This document shows, piece after piece, positions 46,169 to 55,239 of a stretch of DNA of 64,000 nucleotides; within the stretch, counting starts at the first letter, position 1; each line of letters begins with the position of its first letter. The stretch is from Neptunomonas phycophila (GTDB lineage Bacteria > Pseudomonadota > Gammaproteobacteria > Pseudomonadales > Balneatricaceae). The notes beneath the pieces were generated by a model. The model had not been told where the DNA came from and ran no database searches. It was given only the letters and a program-made list of their open reading frames with translations. The stretch is from positions 806,001 to 870,000 of the forward strand of contig NZ_MRCI01000001.1 of assembly GCF_001922575.1 (NCBI RefSeq), given 5' to 3'. Both the position numbers and the translations under genes were made by a program.

Positions 46169-46810
46169 TTAGCCTGATGGCTCTGTTTTTTCTTTAAGTT
46201 CGCATAAATCTTCAATGATGCAACTGCCGCATTTGGGTTTGCGTGCTGTGCATACGTAGCGGCCATGTAGAATCATCCAGTGATGGGCATCAATCAAGAA
46301 AGGCTTAGGGATAAACTTTAATAGCTGCTTTTCAACTTCAAGAACATTTTTTCCGGGGGCTATTTTGGTTCGATTAGCGACGCGGAATATATGGGTATCA
46401 ACAGCCATGGTTGGTTGCCCAAAGGCTGTATTAAGCACAACGTTAGCCGTTTTACGACCGACCCCAGGGAGCGCTTCTAGCGCCTCACGGTTATCCGGTA
46501 CCGTTGAGTTGTGAAGCTCAATAAGCATTTTGCAGGCCTTGATGACATTGTCTGCTTTGCTGTTAAACAAGCCAATGGTTTTTATATAGCTTTTTAATCC
46601 ATCTACCCCCAAGGCATAAATGGTTTCGGGCGTATTGGCTATTGGGTATAACTTGCGGGTGGCCTTGTTAACACTGACGTCTGTAGCTTGGGCAGATAAA
46701 ATAACAGCAATTAGCAGCTCGAAAGGGGTCGTGTATTCAAGTTCTGTCTTGGGATGAGGATTCTCTGCTTGCCAGCGACTAAAAATTTCAAATCGTTTGG
46801 TTTTATTCAT
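46169..46810 (-). CDS. nth: Endonuclease III
   Basis: A DNA glycosylase/AP lyase that removes oxidised pyrimidines. The 213-residue protein keeps the numbering of E. coli Nth: catalytic Lys120 in the helix-hairpin-helix LPGVGRKTANVVL, Asp138 in AVDTHIFRVANR, and the 4Fe-4S cysteines 187, 194, 197 and 203. In E. coli nth directly follows the rsx/rnf operon; here a two-gene signalling pair lies between nth and rnfE. It is 26 nt downstream of the diguanylate cyclase gene. Confidence 0.98.
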   Translation of the reverse strand: MNKTKRFEIFSRWQAENPHPKTELEYTTPFELLIAVILSAQATDVSVNKATRKLYPIANTPETIYALGVDGLKSYIKTIGLFNSKADNVIKACKMLIELHNSTVPDNREALEALPGVGRKTANVVLNTAFGQPTMAVDTHIFRVANRTKIAPGKNVLEVEKQLLKFIPKPFLIDAHHWMILHGRYVCTARKPKCGSCIIEDLCELKEKTEPSG

Positions 46811-46836
46811 AAAAAAGAAGCGTTTTGGTCGGTTGG

Positions 46837-47802
46837 TTAGCTGTCAGGAACTAATAGGGTCATTTGGTTACGCCCATTCTCTTTGGACAGGTACAAGGCT
46901 TGATCGGCCATTTTTATCCACTGCTCGTGAGTTTGGAATATGGGGTGTACTTCGGTGAGCCCCATGCTCACGGTATAAGTAATGGTATAATCATCAACCG
47001 ATACACGTGCCGCGGCTATGAGCTCTTGGATGCGTTCAACGACGCTTTGTGCCTTGCGAGCGGTTGTACCGATTAAAAGCAGTGCAAACTCTTCTCCTCC
47101 GTAGCGCCCCACGTAGTCGGTTGTCCGTGTGGCTTCACGTAGAATGTGGGCTAGGTTTTTTAGAACGGCATCACCGGCTAAGTGGCCGTATTGGTCGTTT
47201 ACTTTTTTAAAGTAATCAATATCTAACATGATTAATGCTGAGCTAGACAAGCTGCGAGCGTAACGAGAGAACTCGTCTTTGAGCCGGTTTTCCCAGAAGC
47301 CTCGGTTGTACAAGCCTGTGAGCTGGTCAGTTTCGCTGAGGGTTCGTAGTTGATGGTTCGCCGACTCAAGCTCTTGGCGGCTTAACGCTGTATCAGTAAC
47401 ATCATAGATAAGGATAGCTATTTGCTCGATACGACCCGTTGGAGAGGGTAAGGGTAACAGAGTGGCATTTTGGTACATGGTGGGCGCAAGGCCGGTGATA
47501 GGGCGGTAACTTTTAAATTTGAATAAGTACGGGCGCTGTTCCCATGTGATAAAGGATCGGTTCTTTAATAAAAATACCGAGTCGACTTTATGCTTAAACC
47601 ATTGCACTGGGAGCTCGGGAAAGCGTTCGAAAACGTTCTTTTTGTTCACATCGTTATACAAAAGACCTGAATGGTTTTCCATAAACTCGTTCCATAGCCT
47701 AATGCGATATTCCCTATCTAAAATGAGAACGCCGACATCAAGGTTTTGGAGTAAGCTGAGTTGCTGATGTAACTCGGTAACGCTTTGATCTTCTGTGCTC
47801 AT
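46837..47802 (-). CDS. PAS-GGDEF diguanylate cyclase
   Basis: A 321-residue cytosolic protein. A PAS domain occupies ~10-140 (LQNLDVGVLILDREYRIRLWNEFMENHSG), a short coiled coil follows, and a GGDEF domain spans ~155-318 with TDQLTGLYNRGFWENRL, LDIDYFKKVNDQYGHLAGD and an intact active site YGGEEFALLL. It should make c-di-GMP. The start overlaps the end of the REC-CheC-like gene by four bases, so the two are translationally coupled and probably act together. Confidence 0.95.
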   Translation of the reverse strand: MSTEDQSVTELHQQLSLLQNLDVGVLILDREYRIRLWNEFMENHSGLLYNDVNKKNVFERFPELPVQWFKHKVDSVFLLKNRSFITWEQRPYLFKFKSYRPITGLAPTMYQNATLLPLPSPTGRIEQIAILIYDVTDTALSRQELESANHQLRTLSETDQLTGLYNRGFWENRLKDEFSRYARSLSSSALIMLDIDYFKKVNDQYGHLAGDAVLKNLAHILREATRTTDYVGRYGGEEFALLLIGTTARKAQSVVERIQELIAAARVSVDDYTITYTVSMGLTEVHPIFQTHEQWIKMADQALYLSKENGRNQMTLLVPDS

Positions 47803-48809
47803 AAGGTCTCGAAAAATTTGGCTCGGTTATTCATAGTGGTTAAAGAGTCTTCAGTAAAGAGCAATAATAGATCGCAACTGATGGTTTTCTCTCCAATCCG
47901 ATATCCTATTTCAATAGATAAGGTCTTTTCCCAGTTTTTTTGCTGGGTATCCATTTCTGGTAAGTTACCATGCAACCCGATGATGGAGGGGGGGCCTTGA
48001 CTAAAATTTACGTCTAACTGTAATGCTAGACTATTTATGAAGGCGCCGCTGAGCACGTTGGCAAGATCAATGAGTATTTCTCGCTCGGCCTCGGGTGTGA
48101 GTGCATCGTCGTATCGCATCAATGTTGCCATATCCTTGATGCTTGTTTCGGTGAAAAGTAGCAGCGCTTCTCCGGCTATCCCCGATCCAACAAAGCCTTG
48201 GCTGACGGTTGCACTGGCCTCGCGTTGGATATGTGTTTGCAAAGTCATCGCAAGTTCATTAATGCTGATTAAGCGGACCCGGGGGATTGGGAGGTGGATG
48301 AAGACTCCCAGTAATCTAGCTAGTCGGTCGCCTGCTCGCCCCATAGCAACGTTAGCGATTTCTTGATAATAGCTTTGTAAATCAATCGTAGTATCTATGG
48401 GGTTATGGCGTTTGGGTTGTTCTGAATTAGGGCTTAGCTCTTGTAAAAGGCCATACTGATGCAGAATGTCACTAACGATTTGCTCGTTGATTGGCTTCTT
48501 GATGAAATCTAAGGCCCCTAGTGACTTTACGCGCTTGGTTGCGTCGGGTTGTATGTCGCCTGAAACCACGAGTACAAGCGTGGGGAGATCGTCTCGTTGA
48601 ATGCGCTCTAGGACCTGATAACCATCCATGATGGGCATATTCAAGTCTAAAAATACAAGGTGCCCTAAGCCGTTTTGTATCGCCTCAAGCGCTTCTAAAC
48701 CGTTTGATGCAAAGGTTATATCAACATTCCAGCCTTGTAGCGACCTCGCCATATGTTTTCTGGCGAGGGAGGAGTCATCACAAATAACGACAGGAATAGG
48801 CGTATTCAA
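47799..48809 (-). CDS. Response regulator with CheC/CheX-like domain
   Basis: A 336-residue protein. Residues 1-125 are a receiver domain (VVICDDSSLARKHMARSL, phospho-acceptor in VFLDLNMPIMDG, conserved lysine in DFIKKPI). The C-terminal ~190 residues resemble the CheC/CheX phosphatase fold, with ILIDLANVLSGAFINSLALQLD near the middle, as in proteins that dephosphorylate receivers. It overlaps the diguanylate cyclase gene by four bases. Together they form a pair linking phosphorylation to c-di-GMP synthesis; the cognate kinase is not in the window. The CheC assignment is from sequence pattern, not confirmed. Confidence 0.85.
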   Translation of the reverse strand: MNTPIPVVICDDSSLARKHMARSLQGWNVDITFASNGLEALEAIQNGLGHLVFLDLNMPIMDGYQVLERIQRDDLPTLVLVVSGDIQPDATKRVKSLGALDFIKKPINEQIVSDILHQYGLLQELSPNSEQPKRHNPIDTTIDLQSYYQEIANVAMGRAGDRLARLLGVFIHLPIPRVRLISINELAMTLQTHIQREASATVSQGFVGSGIAGEALLLFTETSIKDMATLMRYDDALTPEAEREILIDLANVLSGAFINSLALQLDVNFSQGPPSIIGLHGNLPEMDTQQKNWEKTLSIEIGYRIGEKTISCDLLLLFTEDSLTTMNNRAKFFETL

Positions 48810-48897
48810 AAGCGTTCCTTAATCATGCTGTTTTACTCTCTTTGAAATTACAGGAAAAGTACATTCAAAGAAAACAGAGGTTTGCTTTGAATGTGTA

Positions 48898-49611
48898 CTA
48901 GCTGATTTGTCCTGTAACTCTAACTCGGCGGCTTTCGCTGGGTTCTTTTTCGGGCTTACTTTTCGCAGCCTGTTGCTTAGCGCGTGCGTCAATAATGTTT
49001 TTAACAGCGATCAACAGTCCTAAACCAACAAATGCCCCAGGAGGTAATATAGCAAACAAAAAGCCTTTGTAATCCTCTATTAGCGTAATTTCCCAGTTTT
49101 GCGCCACAGGTCCAAACAATAGCTGCATATTAGCAAAAAGAGTGCCTGATCCTAGAGCTTCTCTTAAGCCGCCTAATACGATAAGTACCAGAGTAAAACC
49201 AAGCCCCATCATGAACCCATCAAGTGCAGAAGCTTGGACCGGATTTTTTGAAGCAAATGCATCGGCGCGACCCATGATGACGCAATTGGTAACAATGAGT
49301 GGGATAAAAATGCCAAGAATAAGATAAAGCTCATAGGTAACGGCTTGCATTAATAGCTCGATGACCGTTACAAAAGCCGCAATGATCATCACAAACACAG
49401 GTAAACGTACTGCATCTGGAACAAACTTTCGGAATATAGAAACTGTTAGGTTGGAACCTGTTAACACCAGTGTGCTGGCCAACCCCAAGCTAAGCGCATT
49501 TACGACGGATGCGGTAACCGCTAATAATGGGCATAACCCCAATAACTGAACAAGCGCGGGGTTATTTGTCCATAGGCCATCCGTTGTGATTTTTCGATAA
49601 TCGATACTCAT
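48898..49611 (-). CDS. rnfE: Rnf electron transport complex subunit E
   Basis: A 237-residue inner-membrane protein with six helices, related to RnfA and NqrD. The family stretch [27 protein letters not shown] and [22 protein letters not shown] hold the conserved cysteines (LGLC and TNC) that coordinate a membrane Fe-S cluster in Rnf/Nqr. The C-terminus has a charged tail. Its start overlaps the end of rnfG by four bases. It is the last gene of rnfABCDGE. Confidence 0.96.
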   Translation of the reverse strand: MSIDYRKITTDGLWTNNPALVQLLGLCPLLAVTASVVNALSLGLASTLVLTGSNLTVSIFRKFVPDAVRLPVFVMIIAAFVTVIELLMQAVTYELYLILGIFIPLIVTNCVIMGRADAFASKNPVQASALDGFMMGLGFTLVLIVLGGLREALGSGTLFANMQLLFGPVAQNWEITLIEDYKGFLFAILPPGAFVGLGLLIAVKNIIDARAKQQAAKSKPEKEPSESRRVRVTGQIS

Positions 49612-50264
49612 GATGCATCCTCACGTGGGGCTTGGGTGGCTGTTGAGCCTGTCGTTGGTGCCAGAAGCTCGTCACGGTTTAATTCAAAAAATTGTAGGGC
49701 ACGGCCTACGGCACTGACAACAGCGCGCGGAGTGATAGTGGCACCGGTAAATTGATCAAACTGTCCACCGTCTTTTTTGACAGCCCATTCAGAATCAATA
49801 GCGCCAGTAAATTGTTTGCCGTTGAAGCTTAAGATCCAAGGTGATTTTTTTAAATCAATTTTATCACCCAATCCTGGTGTTTCTTGATGTGCAAGTACTC
49901 GAACACCCGCAACGGACGCGTCTGCATTAACGCCTACGATGAGACTAATGTTACCGGAGTAACCATCAGGAGCGATCACCGGTAAAATGACAGCGGTTAC
50001 TTTCCCGTCTTTCAGGGCTTGGTAAACTCCCGCATTGTCATAACCTAGCTCGGGTGCTGGTATGTGAATTTTGCTGCTCAGAAGATCATTATCAATGTTC
50101 GCTTGAGGAATAATTTGATAAAGCGCACTCGCTTCTTCTTGGCGACGGTTTTCGGTAATCGTATCTTTTGTCAGTACTTGTGTTACGGCTATCAGCCCAG
50201 CTGTAACAATGGCAAAAATAGAGATGCCCAAGGTGTTTTTACGTAATGAGGCTATAAGCTCCAT
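49608..50264 (-). CDS. rnfG: Rnf electron transport complex subunit G
   Basis: A 218-residue protein with one N-terminal membrane helix ([20 protein letters not shown]) and a periplasmic FMN-binding domain. The flavin is attached covalently to a threonine in TGAT at residues 173-176, close to T174 of E. coli Rsx[14 protein letters not shown]-like [13 protein letters not shown] is also typical. It lies between rnfD (3 nt) and rnfE (4-nt overlap). Confidence 0.96.
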   Translation of the reverse strand: MELIASLRKNTLGISIFAIVTAGLIAVTQVLTKDTITENRRQEEASALYQIIPQANIDNDLLSSKIHIPAPELGYDNAGVYQALKDGKVTAVILPVIAPDGYSGNISLIVGVNADASVAGVRVLAHQETPGLGDKIDLKKSPWILSFNGKQFTGAIDSEWAVKKDGGQFDQFTGATITPRAVVSAVGRALQFFELNRDELLAPTTGSTATQAPREDAS

Positions 50265-50267
50265 GAC

Positions 50268-51314
50268 CTACTCCTTCATGCCGCGATTAGCTGACTTATG
50301 ACCATATGTGCGTGGTTGGGTGTATTGGTCAATAAAAGGAGCGGCTAAGTTCATAATAAGTACACTAAACGCAACCGCATCTGGGTAGTTCCCCCACGTG
50401 CGGATAATATAAATTAATAAGCCAATACCTGCGCCATACCAAATTTTGCCAATGTTGCTCGTTGCCGCAGAAACGGGATCTGTAGCGATGAAGAAAGCAC
50501 CGAAGATTGTCGCGCCTACGCTAATGTGAAAAATTGGATCGGTATAGTTATCCGGTGAAATGATGTAAAAGAGCAACGAGACCGCTGCTAGGGTTAATAT
50601 AAGAGAGGCGGGCGTGTGCCATGTAAATATTTTTTTATACAGTAAGAAAATACCACCCATGAGATAAGCGGCGCTAACCGCATGCCATGCACCGATGTTG
50701 GCGAGCACGCTGGAGCTGCGCCAAATTTCGGTTGTTGTCATGCCTGCTCGGTGACGCATCTCGTCTAGTGGCGTTGCTGAAGTGAAAGCGTCCGCAGCCG
50801 TTTGCCATCCTCCAAAAATAACATTGAGCGTGTCTGTAAAGCTGAGTACTTGCCAGCCTTCTGCCGCTTGCATGACAAAAGGACCAGTCCAGCGTGTCAT
50901 TTCGATAGGGAAAGAAATGAGTACTAATGCATAAGCGATCATCGCTGGGTTAAACGGGTTTTGTCCTATTCCACCGTAAAGCTGCTTGGCGATAACTATG
51001 GCTACAAATACGGCAACCGTAGTGAGCCACCAAGGAGCAAATGGAGGGAGGGATAATGCCAAAAGCACCGCTGTAACCAAAGCGCTGTTATCTTTCAAAT
51101 AGAAGGAGATCGGGCGGTGGCGGGCTTTAATGCAAATAGCTTCAAACATTAAAGCCAGACTGCAAGCTAAGACTAAATTGATAAGAGTGCCCCAGCCGAA
51201 GAAAAAGGTCATCGCACAAATTCCGGGCACGGTTGCCAGAATAACCAGACGCATGACCTCAGAGGTGCCTGCTGGTTTATGAACGTGCGGTGATGTCACT
51301 CGAATTAGCGCCAT
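50268..51314 (-). CDS. rnfD: Rnf electron transport complex subunit D
   Basis: A 348-residue inner-membrane protein with about nine to ten helices, the core of the complex. The segment TSATPLDEM at ~178-186 matches the site of the second covalent FMN (Thr181 here, T187 in E. coli). QLYGGIGQNPFNPAMIAYA and FFIATDPVSAATS are characteristic of the RnfD/NqrB family. It lies 14 nt after rnfC and 3 nt before rnfG. Confidence 0.96.
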   Translation of the reverse strand: MALIRVTSPHVHKPAGTSEVMRLVILATVPGICAMTFFFGWGTLINLVLACSLALMFEAICIKARHRPISFYLKDNSALVTAVLLALSLPPFAPWWLTTVAVFVAIVIAKQLYGGIGQNPFNPAMIAYALVLISFPIEMTRWTGPFVMQAAEGWQVLSFTDTLNVIFGGWQTAADAFTSATPLDEMRHRAGMTTTEIWRSSSVLANIGAWHAVSAAYLMGGIFLLYKKIFTWHTPASLILTLAAVSLLFYIISPDNYTDPIFHISVGATIFGAFFIATDPVSAATSNIGKIWYGAGIGLLIYIIRTWGNYPDAVAFSVLIMNLAAPFIDQYTQPRTYGHKSANRGMKE

Positions 51315-51328
51315 AGCGATAATGTTTC

Positions 51329-53887
51329 CTACTCAAATTGGCTTAAAGTTTTGTTTAATTGTTCGGCATGGTTTTGCGCGGCTACAAGCGACTCTTTTAA
51401 ACTAGTCAGTTCTGCTTCAGGTTCTGTCTCTTGCTGTTTTTTGATGGCTCGTTCAGCTTTTGTGACAGCCGCTCTAGCCATTGCTGCATCGACTTTCAAT
51501 TGCTTGAGGTCGATACCTTGTTTCGCGGCATCAGCCTGCTGTTTAGCCTCGACAGTCTCTAGAGCAAGCTTTGCTTCGTTATGCAGCGAGGTGAGCCGGT
51601 CAATTTCGGCTTTTAATTCGACAGCGGTGTCAGAACCTGCATCGGCTTCCCCTAATGCCTTTTCGGCTTTTTTGAGCTTGGTACGCATAATCGACACATT
51701 CTGTTTCAGTGTCTTTGCGTCAAGCTGGGCCTCTTCTTTCTTGGCGGGGGCAGTTGTGGGTGTCGTACTTTTAGCTTCCGCTTCATAAGCTGATTGGGCG
51801 GCTTGGTATTTAGCTGATAATTTTTCGACACCTGCTTTCATTTTTTCGGCCGCAGGGCTGCCTGATTCTATCGCTGCAGCTAATGCTTTTTCGGCCTTAT
51901 CGAGTGTCGCCTTGGCTTTTTCGGCGTCTTCTTTTAAACCGTTGAGTTTAGGGTTTTCTCCCGGCGCAGTATGGCTAGCCTCGTTGCTTTGTTCGGCGTC
52001 GTCGAACGCCTGCTGGGCTGCGGCTGCCTTTGCCTCAAGCTCTTGAACGGTAGTGCGCAGAGATTCAATACCGTCTTGCCCTTTTTCTTCTGCGTTTTTG
52101 AGTGCTTGCTGTGCTTTTTTGAGCTTTGTACGAGCCACTGCAGCCTGCGTTTTTAGCTGCTTGAGATCAGGCCCAGATGGAGCGGCGGTAGCCGCGGACT
52201 TTTCGGCTTGCTCAAATGCTTGCTGGGCTTCATTGGCTGCTTTTTCGGCCAATTGGTGCTGTTCCGTCAGCTCTGAAAGATCATCCATCCCTTCGGCTTT
52301 AGCTTTTTCTAGCGCAGTTTGTGCTTTCTTTAGCTTTGTTCTAGCAATGGCGGCCGCTGTTTTTAGTTTCTTGAGTTCATCGCCAGGCGCTGTTGCTTTA
52401 GGTGTAGACTCGCTGGCAGGGGGCGCTTGTTTTGCTTTTTGGGCTTTCGCAGCTTGCTCTGCTCGCTCGCGGCGGCGATTTTCTTTGTCGATCTTCTCTT
52501 GCTCTAAGCGTGCCTGACGAGCTTCAAAGCGCTGGCGAGCTTGCTCAGCTTTGCGTTGTTCTGCTTCTTCTTCTCGAATTTCGTTTTTAGCATAACGGTA
52601 GTATTGCACCAACGGAATATTGCTCGGGCAAACATAGGAGCACGCGCCACACTCAATGCAATCAAATAGGTTGTGATGTTTTGCTTTTTCAAGTTCACGG
52701 CTTTTAGCAAACCAATGTAATTGTTGTGGCAATAGCTCCGCAGGGCAGACCTGCTCGCATAAACCGCAGCGTATGCACGCTAGTGCGGGTGGGGCGGGCG
52801 GCATTTCATCTAACGTGGCGGCGATGATGCAGTTTGAGGTTTTAATTACTGGGATCTGATCGTCTTCAATAGTGAATCCCATCATTGGCCCACCCATAAC
52901 TAAGCGACTTAGCTTATTTTCTTGCAAGTCGGCAGCTGTGAGCAGCGTTTTGAAAGGCGTTCCAATTAAAGCCTCTAGATTTTGTGGTTTTCTAACGGCA
53001 TCGCCAGTTACGGTCACAATACGTGAAATTAAAGGTATGCCCTGTGTAACCGCTTGATGAATTGCAGCAGCGGTGCCCACGTTTTGACATACGATGCCTA
53101 CATCGGCGGGAATTTTGCCGCTAGGGACTTCCACACCTGTTAATAATTTAATGAGTTGTTTTTCGCCGCCTGAAGGGTACTTTGTTGGCACGACAACAAT
53201 ATCGATGTTAAGAGAACTACCCCGTACCGCTTCCTCTAAAACACGTATGGCATGTGATTTGTTATCTTCAATACCGATCAAAATATGGCTGGGGCGTAGC
53301 AGATAATTAATGATCTCTATACCGCCAATAACTTGTTCTGCACGCTCACGCAACAGCATATCGTCAGCTGTGATGTAGGGTTCGCACTCAGCGGCATTGA
53401 TCACTAACGTGTTAACTATGTGGTCATCGCCAAGATGTAGCTTGATATCTGTAGGGAAGCCAGCGCCGCCCATACCGGAAATGCCATGGTGCCGGATATA
53501 GTCGATAAGCTCATTCTGTTTAAGCTGGGTATAATCGGGTAAACCGGTATGGTCAATCCATGTGTCTTTGCCATCGGTTTCTATAACAATACAAGGGGCG
53601 CTTAAACCAGATACATGGGGTACAGGCTTAGGCGCAATTTCGATTACGGTGCCGGACGAAGGAGCATGGACTGAGGTACTAATTTTGCCCTGCGCAAGAG
53701 CAATGACCTGGCCTTTGAGTACATGGTGCCCTGGTTGAACGCACGGTTTTGCCGGTGCACCAATGTGCTGTTGCAAAGGAACCGTTAATTGCGCTGGTAC
53801 GGGGGCTGGCCGTATGGGCGAACGTGTTGATTGCTTTTTGTTTTCGGGTGGATGGATACCACCATGAAAGGCGAATATTTTGCCCAT
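51329..53887 (-). CDS. rnfC: Rnf electron transport complex subunit C with long repeat tail
   Basis: An 852-residue membrane-associated subunit that should take electrons from or give them to NADH through flavin and 4Fe-4S clusters. The core (1-~440) has GGAGFPT at ~140-146 and two ferredoxin motifs, cysteines 371/374/377/381 and 410/413/416/420. From ~440 to the end there is an Ala/Lys/Glu-rich coiled-coil tail with five repeats beginning near residues 505, 575, 648, 725 and 793, each carrying a form of ARTKLKKAQxAL. E. coli RsxC also has a long tail. The start overlaps the rnfB stop by one base (TAATG). Confidence 0.96.
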   Translation of the reverse strand: MGKIFAFHGGIHPPENKKQSTRSPIRPAPVPAQLTVPLQQHIGAPAKPCVQPGHHVLKGQVIALAQGKISTSVHAPSSGTVIEIAPKPVPHVSGLSAPCIVIETDGKDTWIDHTGLPDYTQLKQNELIDYIRHHGISGMGGAGFPTDIKLHLGDDHIVNTLVINAAECEPYITADDMLLRERAEQVIGGIEIINYLLRPSHILIGIEDNKSHAIRVLEEAVRGSSLNIDIVVVPTKYPSGGEKQLIKLLTGVEVPSGKIPADVGIVCQNVGTAAAIHQAVTQGIPLISRIVTVTGDAVRKPQNLEALIGTPFKTLLTAADLQENKLSRLVMGGPMMGFTIEDDQIPVIKTSNCIIAATLDEMPPAPPALACIRCGLCEQVCPAELLPQQLHWFAKSRELEKAKHHNLFDCIECGACSYVCPSNIPLVQYYRYAKNEIREEEAEQRKAEQARQRFEARQARLEQEKIDKENRRRERAEQAAKAQKAKQAPPASESTPKATAPGDELKKLKTAAAIARTKLKKAQTALEKAKAEGMDDLSELTEQHQLAEKAANEAQQAFEQAEKSAATAAPSGPDLKQLKTQAAVARTKLKKAQQALKNAEEKGQDGIESLRTTVQELEAKAAAAQQAFDDAEQSNEASHTAPGENPKLNGLKEDAEKAKATLDKAEKALAAAIESGSPAAEKMKAGVEKLSAKYQAAQSAYEAEAKSTTPTTAPAKKEEAQLDAKTLKQNVSIMRTKLKKAEKALGEADAGSDTAVELKAEIDRLTSLHNEAKLALETVEAKQQADAAKQGIDLKQLKVDAAMARAAVTKAERAIKKQQETEPEAELTSLKESLVAAQNHAEQLNKTLSQFE

Positions 53888-54492
53888 TATGCTGCGCCTC
53901 GCTGCTCACTTCCTCGGCCTGAGTCGGTTGCAATTAATGCAACGCCCGGCACGGGCTGCTCCCATTTCCATGTGTTTAACGTGGTTGGGATAGGTAACAT
54001 ATCAATACAATCAACAGGGCAGGGTTCTACGCATAGATCACAGCCTGTGCATTCTGAGGTTATTACGGTGTGCATTTGTTTTGCTGCGCCAACGATGGCA
54101 TCGACAGGGCAGGCTTGAATACACTTGGTACAGCCGATGCACTCGTCTTCACGAATGTAGGCTATTTTTTTGATTTGCTCTTCGCCGTGCTCGGAATCCA
54201 AAGGTACTGCTTCAACGTCTAATAGGTCTGCTAATGCATCGATGGTGCTTTGGCCTCCGGGAGGACACTTGTTGATAGCGTCGCCATTAGAAATGGCCTC
54301 GGCATACGGACGGCATCCAGGGTAGCCACACTGCCCGCACTGTGTTTGTGGCAATATATCGTCAATTTGATCAACGATAGGGTTACCTTCTACCTTAAAT
54401 TGAACGGCGGCATAACCGAGAATTAAGCCAAACACGACGGCTAAACCCAGCAAGACCAATATGGCAATTAATACGGCACTCATTATTGACAC
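53887..54492 (-). CDS. rnfB: Rnf electron transport complex subunit B
   Basis: A 201-residue ferredoxin subunit anchored by an N-terminal helix ([21 protein letters not shown]). It has the Fe-S domain [16 protein letters not shown] and two 4Fe-4S motifs, [18 protein letters not shown] and [16 protein letters not shown]. It probably relays electrons between ferredoxin or RnfC and the membrane subunits. It follows rnfA by 3 nt. Confidence 0.97.
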   Translation of the reverse strand: MSIMSAVLIAILVLLGLAVVFGLILGYAAVQFKVEGNPIVDQIDDILPQTQCGQCGYPGCRPYAEAISNGDAINKCPPGGQSTIDALADLLDVEAVPLDSEHGEEQIKKIAYIREDECIGCTKCIQACPVDAIVGAAKQMHTVITSECTGCDLCVEPCPVDCIDMLPIPTTLNTWKWEQPVPGVALIATDSGRGSEQRGAA

Positions 54493-54495
54493 CTA

Positions 54496-55077
54496 CTAAA
54501 ACGAGACGAGGCCGGTAAAGCCCATAAATGCTAGTGACATTAAACCTGCGGTTACCATGCCTATGGCAGCTCCACGAAACGGTGTAGGAACATCGGCAAC
54601 AGCAATACGCTCACGGATAGCGGAAAACAAGATAAGCGCTAACGAGAAGCCAACGGCGGCGCCAAATCCGTAAAAGATAGACTCCATAAAGCCGTTTTGC
54701 TTTTTTATGTTCAATAGTGCTACACCCAGCACGGCACAGTTAGTTGTGATAAGGGGTAAGAAAATGCCTAGCACCTTATAGAGAAGAGGGCTCGTTTTCT
54801 TAACCACCATCTCGGTAAACTGCACAACGACGGCTATAACCAATATAAATGAAATGGTTCTTAAGTAGCCTAAATCGAAAGGTTGTAATAAGTATGTATA
54901 CGCAAGGTAGCTACAGACAGATGACAGTGTCAGTACGAACGTGGTCGCTAATGACATGCCCATGGCGGTTTCTAGTTTATTAGAAACGCCCATAAACGGA
55001 CATAGCCCTAGGAACTGCACTAGAACGAAGTTATTCACTAATACTGTGCTGACGAGAATCAGAAGGAAATCGGTCAT
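54496..55077 (-). CDS. rnfA: Rnf electron transport complex subunit A
   Basis: A 193-residue inner-membrane protein with six helices, homologous to RnfE but with opposite topology. Diagnostic pieces are [28 protein letters not shown] and [21 protein letters not shown], with the conserved cysteines of the intramembrane Fe-S site. First gene of rnfABCDGE; a hairpin lies just upstream, between it and cysN. Confidence 0.97.
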   Translation of the reverse strand: MTDFLLILVSTVLVNNFVLVQFLGLCPFMGVSNKLETAMGMSLATTFVLTLSSVCSYLAYTYLLQPFDLGYLRTISFILVIAVVVQFTEMVVKKTSPLLYKVLGIFLPLITTNCAVLGVALLNIKKQNGFMESIFYGFGAAVGFSLALILFSAIRERIAVADVPTPFRGAAIGMVTAGLMSLAFMGFTGLVSF

Positions 55078-55096
55078 ATTGTCTGCTTCAAAACGT

Positions 55097-55123
55097 TTTC
55101 CGACGGCTAAAGACCGTCGGAAA
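55097..55123 (-). terminator. Hairpin between cysN and rnfA
   Basis: A perfect 10-bp stem (TTTCCGACGG at 55097-55106 and its complement at 55114-55123) with a 7-nt loop. On the minus strand the cysN transcript would meet it before rnfA; only a short T-rich stretch follows. A second inverted repeat (CGTTACC/GGTAACG, 55155-55182) lies nearer cysN. Likely separates the cys and rnf transcripts. Confidence 0.5.
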
Positions 55124-55239
55124 GGTTAATGAGTACCTTGCTGGTATGCGTTAACGTTACCAACGTTTACCATGTGGTAACGGCGACAGGTAATGCTAAA
55201 AAAGTCTTTTTCGAGCAGCCCGTCGCTGAATTAACGCAA

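Noticed and set aside
45994-46266. Minus-strand 90-residue open frame between nth and yfaE
   Set aside because: It overlaps the nth 3' end and the DnaA-like boxes, has unusual composition, and no family resemblance.
51351-52517. Long plus-strand open frames rich in Ala, Ser, Cys and Phe
   Set aside because: They are mirror frames of the Ala/Lys-rich RnfC tail and arise from its codon bias.
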